Shown here: in pieces, positions 1 to 10,694 of the stretch
How positions within the stretch are numbered: the stretch's first letter is position 1
Layout of the letters: each line of letters starts with the position of its first letter
Source of the DNA: Taiwanofungus camphoratus
Taxonomy: Eukaryota; Basidiomycota; Agaricomycetes; Polyporales; Taiwanofungaceae
Direction: 5' to 3'
NCBI GenBank assembly: GCA_003999685.1
Contig: CP021221.1
Location: 2,356,001-2,420,000, forward strand
Length of the DNA stretch: 64,000 bases
Program-made: the position numbers and the translations under genes
The notes under the pieces: generated by a model
Database searches by the model: none
What the model saw: only the letters and a program-made list of their open reading frames with translations
What the model was told of the DNA's origin: nothing

Positions 1-416
1 CGTGAGTGCTAAGCGCGTTATTTTACAGCCCAAGCTCAGTCTCAGATAAGAGATCACTACAAGACACCGAAATTAGCGCCCAACTACCTCCTGGTTCTCT
101 GCTCATGTTTCATAGCCACCGTTCCGCGGCATGTTGTTTCGTAAAACTCATGGCTATGTAGTATGATGTTCTGGTAACTCTGTGTGCAGAAAGTCCCTGA
201 TAGGTCCTTTCGTGCCCGTGCTGACCGATCCAAGTCTCGGAAGGAGAGAGGATTATGGCAGGTACGACGCTCATTGGCTCGGTCTACTTACATACAATAC
301 ACAACCTCACGCCTGCAGTACCTCTTACTGGAACGATTAGATCCGTTCACCACCGTGCGAGTTTCATCAGGAGCCGGGCACTAGGGCAGTGGAAGAAGAA
401 ACAATAAGCGGCGCTG

Positions 417-423
417 TATAAAA
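417..423 (+). promoter_or_regulatory. TATA box of the cupin gene
   Basis: A TATAAAA hexamer-plus lies 84 nt before the cupin start codon, at normal fungal spacing. Between it and the ATG the + strand is pyrimidine-rich, as is usual around fungal transcription starts. The role is inferred from position only. Confidence 0.5.
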
Positions 424-506
424 CGCGGCCTGTCCCCACTTCCCTTCGTGGCCCTCGACTTTCTCATCTTTTTGTAACTCCTTGAATCCGTATTAGCATC
501 CTTATA

Positions 507-1825
507 ATGCTCTTGTCGGTGGTTTCTTTGGCTCTCGGCGTGGCGGGTGTTCTCGCACAATCATCGTCGTTGAGCCCGGCACAACAGGTGGCGGAGTTGA
601 AGCAAGCACCATCGCATGCCGACCGCGTCGCGCTCCTATCCGATTCGGATGTGAGTAGAGCATCGCATATCTTGAATTCTCACTGAATCTGTCTCTAGTT
701 TGTCTTTGACTTCTTTGATCCGCCCGCGGCAGGCGTTGTGGAAGGCGCGGGAGGTCATCTTGTTCTAGCTGCCGTCGCCGATTTCCCAGCGCTACTGGGC
801 AATGGCCTCGCTATTGCGGTTGGATTCCTAGGCCCTTGTGGAATGAATACACCCCACACTCATCCTCGAGCTGCCGAGTTTTTGTATCAAGTCAATGGTT
901 CGATTCAGAGTGGGATGCTGACAGAGACCGGCTCTCGCTTCATTCTCAACAATGTCACTGCAGGACACGGGATGATCCTCCCTAAGGTGTGAAGTCGTAT
1001 TCTTCCTGGCGTGTTGAGGTGACATTGACACTGCGACCAGGGTTCTGTCCACTTCCAGTTCAACGATAATTGCGAGCCTGCGCAATTTGTTTGTATGTCC
1101 TATTCGTTGACCCTTTTCATGACCCTTGGAGCTGATTGGTTGAGCAGCTGCACTGAGCTCTGACGACCCGGGCACATTACTGGTTGCTCAAGGCTGTAAG
1201 TGCGGCCCGCCGTCGGTCACAGGATCTGTTGTTCACACGTCTCTCCAGACTTTGGTATGCCCCCCGCCATCGTGGCCGCATCCCTGGGGCAAATAGGTGT
1301 TGAGGAGGTTGCCAGCCTCGCCGCCAAGGTATGCGTACAGTGTCATTGTCATCGAGCAGCATCGCGCTGACTTCTTGACTCTATCTGCAGATCCCAGACG
1401 ACGTCGCGTTTGGCTCCCAGGAGTGCCTGCAGCGCTGTGGCATCCAGGTCGGCACTCAGCCGACAAACGAGCAGGTCCCCCGCGTCTCCGGGAACGCGCT
1501 CCCCGGCGCGTCCGGCTCCGCGTCCGGCGCCCAGCCCACGTCGACGAACCGCAGTCGCAGCACGCAGACGTCGCTCCTCGGCGCTGTCGCCGGCCCCGCA
1601 TCCAGTCCGGCCAAATCGACCATCCAGCCCGCCACGATTGCGCTGATCGTCGTCGTGTGTGTCATGGGCCTGGGGTACCTTGTCCTGGGCGGGCTCTTCC
1701 TCACGGGGCGCTTCCGCGGCAATGGCAAGGGCAAGGGCAGGTCGTATATCCGCCCCGACATGACCGGTCGCACACAGGTCCCGACCGTCGAGAAGTACGA
1801 CATGATTGGCCCGACGTCTTCATGA
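507..1825 (+). CDS. Germin/spherulin-like cupin, secreted with C-terminal membrane anchor
   Basis: Six traced exons (507-650, 699-986, 1041-1092, 1148-1195, 1249-1328, 1391-1825) give 348 residues. Residues 1-17 form a signal peptide (MLLSVVSLALGVAGVLA). The cupin domain follows, with the first metal motif visible as G-(x)-NTPHTHPRAAEF: two His and a Glu, as in germin and spherulin folds. After a Ser/Ala/Pro-rich linker a single hydrophobic segment (ATIALIVVVCVMGLGYLVLG) is followed by a basic, Gly/Lys-rich cytosolic tail. Known family members are manganese-binding extracellular proteins (oxalate oxidase, superoxide dismutase or no known activity), so the reaction here is unknown. The membrane tail suggests attachment at the cell surface. 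All introns are GT-AG and the frame stays open to the TGA, so the gene looks intact. Confidence 0.85.
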
Positions 1826-2313
1826 GCGAAAGCGGCTCGCAAGCATGACTGGTCTAGCTAGTCTGACGATGTCTGAGATGGACCATGCTCGAGATGACTG
1901 TATTGTAGATTTTCATCCTCTGCTGTAGACGGACAATTCGCGACCAGTGCCTTACGGCCGACAATATATGCTGCAGACTGACCGGCACCGTCGCAGTGGG
2001 TGTCGATCGTCTCTACTAAACATACTACCCATGATTTCTGTATCACTCATATTAAGAGACAACACCATGAGATCATTATTCGACCAAGACTGAACATTGA
2101 CTTCAACTAGCTATACCGGCGTCCGGGACGTAAGTGCGAATGTACGTATATAGAGTCTGTATGTAGTAGGTATGTGATGCAATGTACACCTGAGAGTGCA
2201 AACACCGAGCAAAAGTCCCTGTGTGAGGCGGAAGAAAAAAAAAGGGAGCAGTGGAGACATGGCTGGACTTAGGACAATAAAGATTGGGCTAGCTGTAGGC
2301 ATGATGGTCAACA

Positions 2314-2360
2314 GACAGACACAGACACAGACACAGACATGGGCACAGACACGGGCACAA
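2314..2360. repeat. CAGACA hexanucleotide microsatellite
   Basis: Tandem CAGACA units degrade into CAGACACGGGCA variants. The tract lies downstream of the stop codon of the large minus-strand gene, so it probably falls in its 3' UTR or the spacer. A pure G run of about ten bases lies 100 bp further on, near 2451. Confidence 0.7.
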
Positions 2361-2592
2361 AACGAGCAAGGAGCGGTCGGCGCACGGCGGCGCGGACGGG
2401 ATTAGCGAGTAGGACTCGGCACACGAGAGTCTAGACAGAGTAGAGGCGCCGGGGGGGGGGGACACGGTGGTGCATTTACACACACGCGGGATCCCGAGGA
2501 GTCCACGTCCGTCATGCGACGACGGGGGACAGCGCAGCAAGAAAAGAGGAGGGGGGGCCGGCATGCCACCAGCAGGCAGCAGGGCACGGGCG

Positions 2593-2816
2593 TCACGAGA
2601 TCACCGTCTGCCTGCGCCCCGCCCCCGCCCCCGTCCCCGCCTGCGGCCGGCTGAGGATCTGGAAGCCCGACGGCGGGCGCGCCCACGAGCCGCGCGGCTC
2701 CCGCAGGACGACGATCGGCGGGGCGCCGCCCACCTCACGCGCAGGCGCAGGCGCAGGCGCGGGGAGCGACGCCGAGTGGTGCGGCGCGGGCCGCGCGGAC
2801 GCGGGGCCCCGGCGGT

Positions 2817-2855
<39 letters not shown>

Positions 2856-5800
2856 TCTTGTCCCTATCCCTATCCCTATCCTTATCCCTATCCCGGTCCC
2901 GGTCCCGGTCTCGGTCTCGGTCCCTGTCGCCACCGCGGTCGGACGGGCTGCGCGGCGCCACCAGCGGCGAGTGGTGCGGGTGCTGGTGCTGGTGCTGGTG
3001 CAGCCGGTGCAGGTCAACGTCCGCGCTCGAGCGGCGGTGGTGGGTGTAATCGGGGCGCGCGGTGCGGTTCGAGGAGCGCGGGGGCGGGGGCGGGGGCGCG
3101 GGGCGCGCTTTGGTCGGCGACGAGCTGTGGGCGCGCTGCTGCTGCTGCTGGTGTGGCTGCTGGTGCGCGCGTTGCTGCTGCTGCTGCTGGTAAAGTTGTT
3201 GTTGCGCGTGGGCCTGCGGGCTGCTGCGAAGATGGCCGGCGTGCGGCGGCGTGGGCGACGAGCTGTGCGCGCGGCGCTGGGCGGGCTGCGGGCTGTGGTC
3301 GCGGCTCGAGTGCTGGCTGTGGTGGCTCCCCCGCGAGGGCGGGCGGTACCCGAACTGCTGCATCACGAACGGCGGCGTCGGCGGCAGCAGCGGCTCCATG
3401 CCCATGCCCATCCCACCCATCCCACCCATCCCGCCCATCCCGCCCAAGTTCATGCCCATGTTCATGTTCATCCCGTACGCGGGCATCGGCACCGGCACGG
3501 GGACGGGGACGGGCACGCCCACCATCGGCACGCCCACACCCATCCCGCCCCACATCTGGTTCTGAGTCTGAGTGTGGTTCTGCCCGACACGGCTCCCCGT
3601 CGACGCCGAGCGATCCCGTGCCCCCGCCCCCGCGCCCTCCGACACCATGCTCGCGCGCCAGCTGCCCGCGCGCGCGCGCACGTCCGGCGCGGACGACGAG
3701 CGCGCGGCGGGGTCGAGCGTGGCAGGGTGCACCGACGCAGGGCGCGCAGCAGGCGACGCGCCGCGCTGGCTCCCGCTCGCCGACCCGCCCGAAGCGCTGC
3801 CCGACGCGACCATGCTCGCGGGGCGCGCCGCGGGCGACGCGTTCCGCACCGACGACGGTACTGGAGGTGCCCCCGAGCCCGAGCCCGAGCCCGAACCCGA
3901 ACCTGTGCGCGCGCGCGCGTCCTGGCTCGCACCGGGCACCGCAGGCGCGCTCGCGATCCTCCGCGAGTCATACACCGGACGCGCATACGTCGGCGTCTCC
4001 TCCCGGCCCCTCCGCTCGCGTCTTTCCTTCTCGCGCTCCCACTCCTCGCCCGGGCTCGCCGCTGCCGCGGCGGGCGGCACGAAGCGCATGCTCTCGCGCC
4101 GGCTCCGCGCGGCAGCCACCTCCTCCGCGTACAACCGCCGCCGCCGCTCCTCCTCCACTGCGCGGCGCTCCGCACGCAGCTGCTCCTCCTGCACGCGGCG
4201 CTGGCGCTCCTCCTGCGCCGCGCGCTGCTCGTCCTCGCGGGTGCGCCTGACCTCCTCCTGTGCGCGCCGGGCCTTCTCCGTGGCCAGGAAGCGCTGCTTC
4301 TCCGCGCGCTGCTTCTGGACGCGCAGCACGTACCCTAGCGGCACGTTGTCACGCTGTGCGTCCTGCGGCTCGACGAAGCGCACGGACTGCGGGCGCGGCT
4401 GGGCCTGCGCGTGGGATCGCGGGCGGAGCTGTGGCGGGTGCGATGCCGGTGGCGGCGGGGACGCAGACGACGAGGGCGACGCGGGGGGCGAGGGCGGCCG
4501 GGCTGTGATCGTGGCCGACGTCGCCGAGCTGGCGGTTGTCGGCGCGGGGGACGTTGATGCGCGGCCCGCTGGATATGGCGGCGACGGCAGGGACACCGGG
4601 GAGACGGGCGACGCAACGGGCGAGTACGGGTTCGGGAGGAGCGCGTGGTGCTCGATGCGCAGCGGGGACGGCGTCGCCTTGTACGGCGAGCTGCGCGCGG
4701 AGGCTGCGGGGCCGTGATCAGCAAGCAATACGCACGAAACGATCAGCGAACGAACGGCGCACCTGATGCGTGCTCAGCCTTGCTGTGCACGAGCGACGCT
4801 GCTGCGGTGGGCGACGGCGGCGTGGGGGGCGGGGACGAGGGCGTGGAGGGCAGCAGGGGCGTCATCATCGATGCTGGCGAGAGTGACAGCGGAGGGGGGG
4901 AAACGCGCATGTCGAGGTTCAGGTCAAAGCCCAGCTGCGAGCTCACGTCGCCCGTGGCCGCGGAGGCCCACGCCGACGCCGCGTGCCCACCCTGTATCCG
5001 CGCTTCGCGCAGATCCATCTGCGGCCCGTCTCCGTCTGCGGCAGTGTCCGCGTCCGGGTCGCACAGCAGCTCGAGCGCCTCGGAGAACTCGAGCGCGGCG
5101 ACGCCGAGGCCGGTACCCTGCACGCGTTCGCAGACCACCTCCTCCCCGTCCCTTCTCTCCCTCTGCGTTCCCTCTCTATGCACGGGCAAATACACGACCA
5201 TCCGGTCCTCGAAGCACGGACGTGCGGCCCACGCGCGCAGCCCTGCGCTCCACCGGGCTGCACTCAGCGCAGGCGGCAGCGCGGTGTCGTCGAGGCTGAG
5301 CTGTGGCCCCGGCCGTCTCTCTAGCGGGGCGGGGTGGCCCGCGTACGGCGCGAGCGCGCGCACGTCGGCATCTCCCAGCGGGCGGTCGAGCCTGCGGAGG
5401 AGGCGCGTGCGGAGGGTATATGCGCAGAGCGAGGTGGCGGCGGGGGACGGGGTGGGGTATGCTGCGGTGGGGTAGGGGGCGGCGGGGGTGGCGAGCGAGT
5501 GGGCGGGGTTGCAGGAGCGCGGGAAGAGCGGCGCGTGGGGAACGTGAAGGAGGGGCGGGGGGGAGAAGGGCGGGAGGAGCGCCGCGGCGGTGAGGGCACG
5601 GGCGTAGGCGAGAGGGGTAAGCGTCTCGGATTGCGCCTGCGCCTGTGTTGGTGCTGGCGACGCTGGCGCTGGCGAGCTGCGTGGGGGGCGCGCGGGAGAG
5701 TCGCCATCAGAGTCGTCATCCTCGGATATGTCCTCCTCTTCGTGCAGTGTAGTGCGGCGGGGCTGTTCGAGACGAGCGTGGGCGTGTACGGCAGCGGGTG

Positions 5801-6164
5801 CGCTAGGGACGAGCGGTGCGCGGTCGGGGAGCCAGGGAGGGAGCCAGGACTTGGGTGCGGGCGCGGCGGATGCGCGGACGAAGCTGCCGCGGTCGTCGTC
5901 GGGCGTGGAGGGCCCGCCTGACGACGATGAGGAGGAGGAGGGCGCGGGCGCGGGTGCGGTGATGACGGGGGTGGCTGGCGGGGGTGCGCGGCGGGAGAGG
6001 GAGCGGAAGAAGCGGGACTTTGGTTTTGGGAGGGGTTTGGGAGTGTCGACGGAGGCGTGTGCTGCGTCTGGATCAGTGCGGGCGTCGGGAGGGTCGTCTG
6101 TGCGGGAGGCAGAGTCGGACTTGTCGGTGCGCTTTGGGGCGAAGACGGCAGCGATGCGGCGCAT
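2593..6164 (-). CDS. Long disordered protein with charged coiled coil and RD repeats
   Basis: Two exons (6164-4763 and 4703-2593), joined by a 59-nt GT-AG intron in phase 1, encode 1170 residues. The family is not recognised. The N-terminus is basic (MRRIAAVFAPKRTDK) and Pro/Ser-rich. A more ordered part around residues 200-380 contains the segments RTRLLRRLDRPLGDADVRAL and AARPCFEDRMVVYLPV and looks like the conserved core. Near residue 600 comes a highly charged single helix or coiled coil of Arg/Glu/Gln. The C-terminal third is low complexity: GGM repeats, Gln and His runs, then a long Arg-Asp repeat. The GC content is far above that of the window, and other strands and frames are also open as a result. 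RD/RS-type repeats are known from nuclear RNA-processing proteins, but that role is only a guess here. Confidence 0.6.
2818..2930. repeat. TCCCTG hexanucleotide repeat encoding the Arg-Asp tract
   Basis: Perfect TCCCTG units drift into TCCCTA and TCCCGG versions. Read on the minus strand they encode alternating Arg and Asp (with occasional Lys and Asn) near the C-terminus of the large disordered protein. The sequence drift is mostly synonymous, so the amino-acid repeat is kept while the DNA repeat decays. Confidence 0.8.
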
Positions 6165-7900
6165 AGCGGATGGGAGACGAGGAGGAGGGATGCGAGTGCG
6201 ATTCAGACGGCTGAGACCATTTGAGACGGGGCAGCGCGTGATCGAGAGTGGCCCAGGCAGAGAAAGAGAGAGAGCGAGAGAGAGAGCGAGCGCAAGGACT
6301 GGTCATGCACGCTGACCCACTCCGCCCCCGGCCACCGGCTGTCCATCCCGGCCGGCCCTCGCGTACCTGTGCGTCTCTCGGTCGAACACCCTCCGACGGC
6401 ACACGCGACACGCGCCAGATGACGCCATCCGCGGCCTCTCCGTGTGCCCGGGCCTCTGTTGCTCGATCCGTCCCGATGACCGACGCGCGTCACCGTTGTC
6501 TAAATGTCTGTCTCGCCCGGCGCTACCCTCCGTCCGCCCCATCGGCCTCGCCGAGCCCAGTCTCTGCCCGCCGCTCCACCTGCGTGCTCACGCTAGTCTC
6601 ACTCCTAGTCGCCTCGTGTCCATCCCACCATCCGGCCGCTGCCCGGCTGATCGCACCCACGTCCTTCACCTTTCGCCTCTCGCCATTCGCCACACGAGGG
6701 CTGGCGACGTTTCAGATTCCACCTCCCATCAGCATGCACCCAGGCCGCGTTCCCTTCCCACTGCCCAACGCGCACGAACAACAGTTCTCCCCTTCTCGCT
6801 CGTGACAGATCCTCTTCGCTGCAGATGCTCGCGTCCGCGTGCGTCTCTCACGTCTATTCCTGTCCAGCGCCCATCATGGCCCCCCACGTCTAACACGGTC
6901 ATACCCACACGCGCGACGCCATGCGGTCACATGCTCGCCCGGTTTCATGATCCAGCTGAAACACCCGCCACTGACCAGCAATGCCGCACGCTGCTGCACA
7001 CACGCGTCTCGCTTCGGCTTCTCCGCTACGCCTTCGCGAATCGCCCTGCCCAATCACTACCGGCCGTTCCCCACACCTTCCTCCCCTTCTCGCCATCCCG
7101 GCACCAATCGCCGTGTGCACTGCCCTCCCAGCCGTGCAGCCGCCCGCGCACACACCTGCCACCTGCCCCCGCATCTTATCGCCGTGAGCTCATCGGCTTC
7201 CCGCGCGCTTCCCTTGGCGGCCATCCCGGAGCCCGCCGCATCTCCGGCACACACACACGATCGATTGCGTCCGGATTATCGCATCCTGATCTCACCTCCA
7301 CGCACATGCTACATGCAGGACAGCGTCGAGATCGGCATAGGCGGGGGTCGAGCGAGTCCAAGGCGTCACAACGAAAGACTCTGCACGCAGAGCCCGCCCC
7401 CGCCGGGCACCGCGTCGCACTCACAGCCCGTGCCCGCTTCCGCCCCGCGCTTCGTGTCCTTTGCTCGCCGTCGGCCGGGTCTGCCTCTCCTGGACTGGTG
7501 GCGCCCGTGGTCAAGTCCCAGCCCCAGTTCCGGTAGCAGGCATACGTGCTGTACGGCGGTACGCCCCTCCCTATCTCTACTGTCCCAGCTCCTCCGCGAC
7601 GTGTGCGCTGTGACTTCCTGGTCTACGCGCGTGTGTGCGGGCCAGTGCCATGTCCCGCCTTGATCTCTGCGCAGGCCGCCGTGCGCCGCGCAGAGGGCCG
7701 GCTCTGCAACTAGGACAGCGCCCACCCTCGCGGCGGGCGGCAGGCAACGGCTCGCCGTGTGCGGCCTGGAGTGGTGCTCTTCGTCCGCCATCACGTCCAC
7801 AGGGTGCGTGTTCTAGCTGCTCTGTCGTGCCCCTGAGGTGCAGTGGTCAAGAACTTGGGATGTATGTACTGATGTCCTTACGTCCCTGTCCTTCCTGCTA
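6165..7900. other. GC-rich spacer without a convincing gene
   Basis: This 1.7-kb stretch is GC-rich and pyrimidine-biased on the + strand. Long frames are open on both strands simply because stops are rare. The longest possible product is rich in Pro, Arg, Ser, His and Cys, has no domain that I recognise and shows no clear splice pattern. It is probably the long upstream region of the minus-strand gene that starts at 6164. It begins with a GA-rich repeat and ends at a sharp drop in GC content near 7900. Confidence 0.5.
6258..6296. repeat. GA/CT microsatellite in the promoter of the large disordered-protein gene
   Basis: A run of AGAGAG units with a few AGAGCG interruptions lies about 100 bp upstream of the start at 6164. 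On the strand of that gene it reads as CT repeats, a common feature of fungal core promoters just before the transcription start. Confidence 0.6.
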
Positions 7901-8143
7901 TGCTGAGTGAGTAACAGGCTCAGATCGGGTCATTACTTTTTACATTGGCTAGTTGATGATGATAACAAATGACAAATTGTGCATGAAATAGGGTGCTAAC
8001 AAGGACAAATGGGGCAATTAAACAGGTGTATGGTTTTCTGCTGCACTCTTTCCAAGAAATGAACAATTAGAAGGAGTGTGCGTTGACAGTAGGTCAATGC
8101 TTACTTACCATGATAATCATTACTGTATGGTCCATTATAGAAT

Positions 8144-9806
8144 CTACAAAGTCTCTTCATCCTCTCGGTATCCATCTTCCAAAATATGAGGAGCTGATTC
8201 TGCTTCTTCATCCCTGTCTGTAGTTGTAAAGTGATAGAGGGGTGCTCCCATGTTGTCCACGATCCTGGCTGTGAACTGCAAACTGGCAGCCTCGTCCTGT
8301 GAAGTCTGCCAGTGGTTGGATTGCTCAACCTGTGTGGCTTCACTGCTCCCATATTGGAATTGACGAAGGTTGATGATAAAGTGGGAGATGAAAATCGAGG
8401 CAATGCTGCTGGATGTCAGAGCGAGTATCTTGTTGGAAGCTGATATGACGTACGGTGGAACAAAATAGATGATATAGCTAGCCCCAATCTGCAATGTTTG
8501 TCAGTTGACTGACAACAAAGACCGCTTGATGACCCACGTTCTGTTTTGAATTGTACAGCAGGATCTCTATGATCATTTGTATGACATTCAGCAGCAAAAG
8601 AGTTCTACCAAACTGATTATTGAACTCAAGCCGTGAGCATTGAAGGTGAGGGCATACATAAAGTAGAAAGTGCCTGTGAATGATTCATCACAATCGGCGT
8701 ATGTATACTGTAAGCTCACAAGACTGACCATCTCTCAGTATTATGGCACCCAAGGATGTCTTCATGTTTGCTGCTCTTGCACTTTTGTAAACAGTATACG
8801 TATGATACCAAGTCACAACCAGCACGATCATATCTGATATGACTGAACATATTCGTGTAACAATCACCACTAGTGACAAATAGTCAGTCCATGAAACAAG
8901 GCCAGAAGAGATAGACATCACAGCACATCTGAACAACAGCCGTGTCAGGTTCTATGGACAAAGGATAAACATCATGACATACATATTTCTCGTGGTTGGA
9001 GTGTAGTACACTGTTTCTGTGCATGAAGGCAGAGTGCCTACATAGATAACATATGCATATGACTCCCTGATGTCAATATACTGAGAGTCAAGCTCATTAG
9101 TACAAAACTTTGGACGAGAATAGATGAACGCACCAAATTGGTTCCAACAGGAACAATTCCTAGAATAAATACTATGATGGCATAGGCACGAAGAGCCGAA
9201 AAAGCTTTAGGCCAGTGTTGGTCAGCATTGGAGAGAATATCAACCGAGGCTTGTATGACCGACCTGCTGTTAAACAGTAGAGTAATATCTGTGTAATGTA
9301 GTAAAATAGCAGTGTAGCCTCACAGCTAGTCATGCAATAGTAGATCAGCATTTGCTATGAAATGACGCATGAAATCACAGAACCTCTAAGTCAAGATGAA
9401 GCCAGCTTGTCTACATCAGATAACACAAAAGAGCACATACCAATGAAGTTTTCCAGTCCAGTGTTCCAAGGATGACAGAAATCCCATATATTAAGAGTAT
9501 ATATCTATTGAGAAAGAACGTGACCGTGGCACCAGTCAATTTTCTGCCCCATATCAATTCAACCTCTTCTGACAGAGACGTGAGATATTCGTAAAATATC
9601 AAAGCTGATGTACATCCATTGATGTGCCGTCAGCCCAGAAACAACTCAGCGAAGGACTGTGAGACTCACTGGCAGCTGCAAGTTGACAGTAGGTGCTATT
9701 TATGCTGATTGATAGTCTCGTGGTAAGAACCAGCGGAGGACAAAGTTCTGAAAGTCACGCACACTGAATTATAGAAAAGATATACCTCTTGATTGAAACC
9801 CGACAT
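8144..9806 (-). CDS. DUF6533 multi-pass membrane protein
   Basis: About ten exons on the minus strand. The start ATG at 9806 opens a tiny first exon (MSGFNQE). A short exon then leads into the family hallmark: a Tyr-rich helix followed by LTSLSEEVELIWGRK and LTGATVTFFLNRYILL. Later exons give further membrane helices (FSALRAYAIIVFILGIVPVG, then SVISDMIVLVVTWYHTY), a loop with SARAANMKTSLGAIILRDG, and a hydrophilic tail ending in an acidic stretch. These match the DUF6533 family, which I know from Agaricomycetes, often in many copies; its function is unknown. The seven-helix-like layout has led to speculation about receptors. One junction near 8640-8690 could not be resolved cleanly, so a small defect there is possible. 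The gene is markedly AT-richer than its neighbours. Confidence 0.75.
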
Positions 9807-10694
9807 TTTGCGATGGGTAGCTAACAGAATGTGTGAAAGAGAAAGCGGGAGCAGTTTTTCAAAGGCTGCTCATGTACGGCATGAAGTCCAGATTTATTGT
9901 TCATATCGACAACACACCACGCATCATGATTTGATCGTAGATCATTATGATGAGCGCGGGGAGCTGCCGTACGAAAGCTGTGTTGCAGGTGCGCGGCAAG
10001 TTTACTGTTGACGTCTCGCGCACATCGGTCCAGGACGATCAATGATCGGCGGACGCAGTCACGGTGTAATTGACGAGGTTGCAGCACTTGTCTCACCCTC
10101 AAATTCCTGTGGCCTGAGAACCCAGGACACTTGGAATTAAACGTGCCCTAGCTGACGGGACATATAGCAATGAGTGGCGCCGTGTTAATGTCGCCATCAT
10201 GTTTCCAGAGTCCTCCCGATCGGAATCATCATTTTGACATATCGCAACAGGGCGCCCCTCGCAGACTCCTCAATACCGAACGGATTAGCGCAGTTCAGTG
10301 CTAACGGCGTTTAGATACGGTGTGCTTCTACATTCAATCTGCTCGCGCCCCTCAACGACTCTGACGGTAGTTTCAACATGCAAACTCAGTCAAGCCACCA
10401 TTGGTGGTATCGAGAATCACTAACATGGTAAATGCATGATTGCGAAACATGCAGTGGTCGACGAAGGCCCCAGACGTAAGACAGTCCGCCACGAACACGA
10501 AAAATGATTCACTGACGGGTCCGCTGCCCACTCTCGTAAAATTGCCCACCTCCAATGAATCGGGGCTGCAATATCCATGAGCCTAAACAATGCTGCGGTG
10601 AGTATATTAGAATTCTTCATATGCGTACGCCAAGCGCATCCGCATGCTACATGTTGTATAATAAGCCCAGAGATAACTACGAACGACGATACGC
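9807..10694. other. Intergenic region, no supported gene
   Basis: This 0.9-kb spacer holds the upstream region of the DUF6533 gene and the downstream region of the CENP-A gene. Small open frames exist on both strands but show no recognisable domain or splice pattern. I see nothing else in it. Confidence 0.5.

Noticed and set aside
2467-4338. Open frame of 623 codons on the + strand
   Set aside because: It is antisense to the large minus-strand gene and consists of Arg/Ala/Val-rich low complexity that mirrors the repeats of that gene.
6442-7536. Open frame of 364 codons on the + strand
   Set aside because: It lies in very GC-rich DNA where stops are rare, overlaps other open frames, and the product is Pro/Arg/Ser/His-rich without any domain. 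I treat the region as noncoding.
10373-10690. Minus-strand open frames after the CENP-A stop
   Set aside because: They continue part of the last CENP-A exon or start after it, and show no domain or splice signal.
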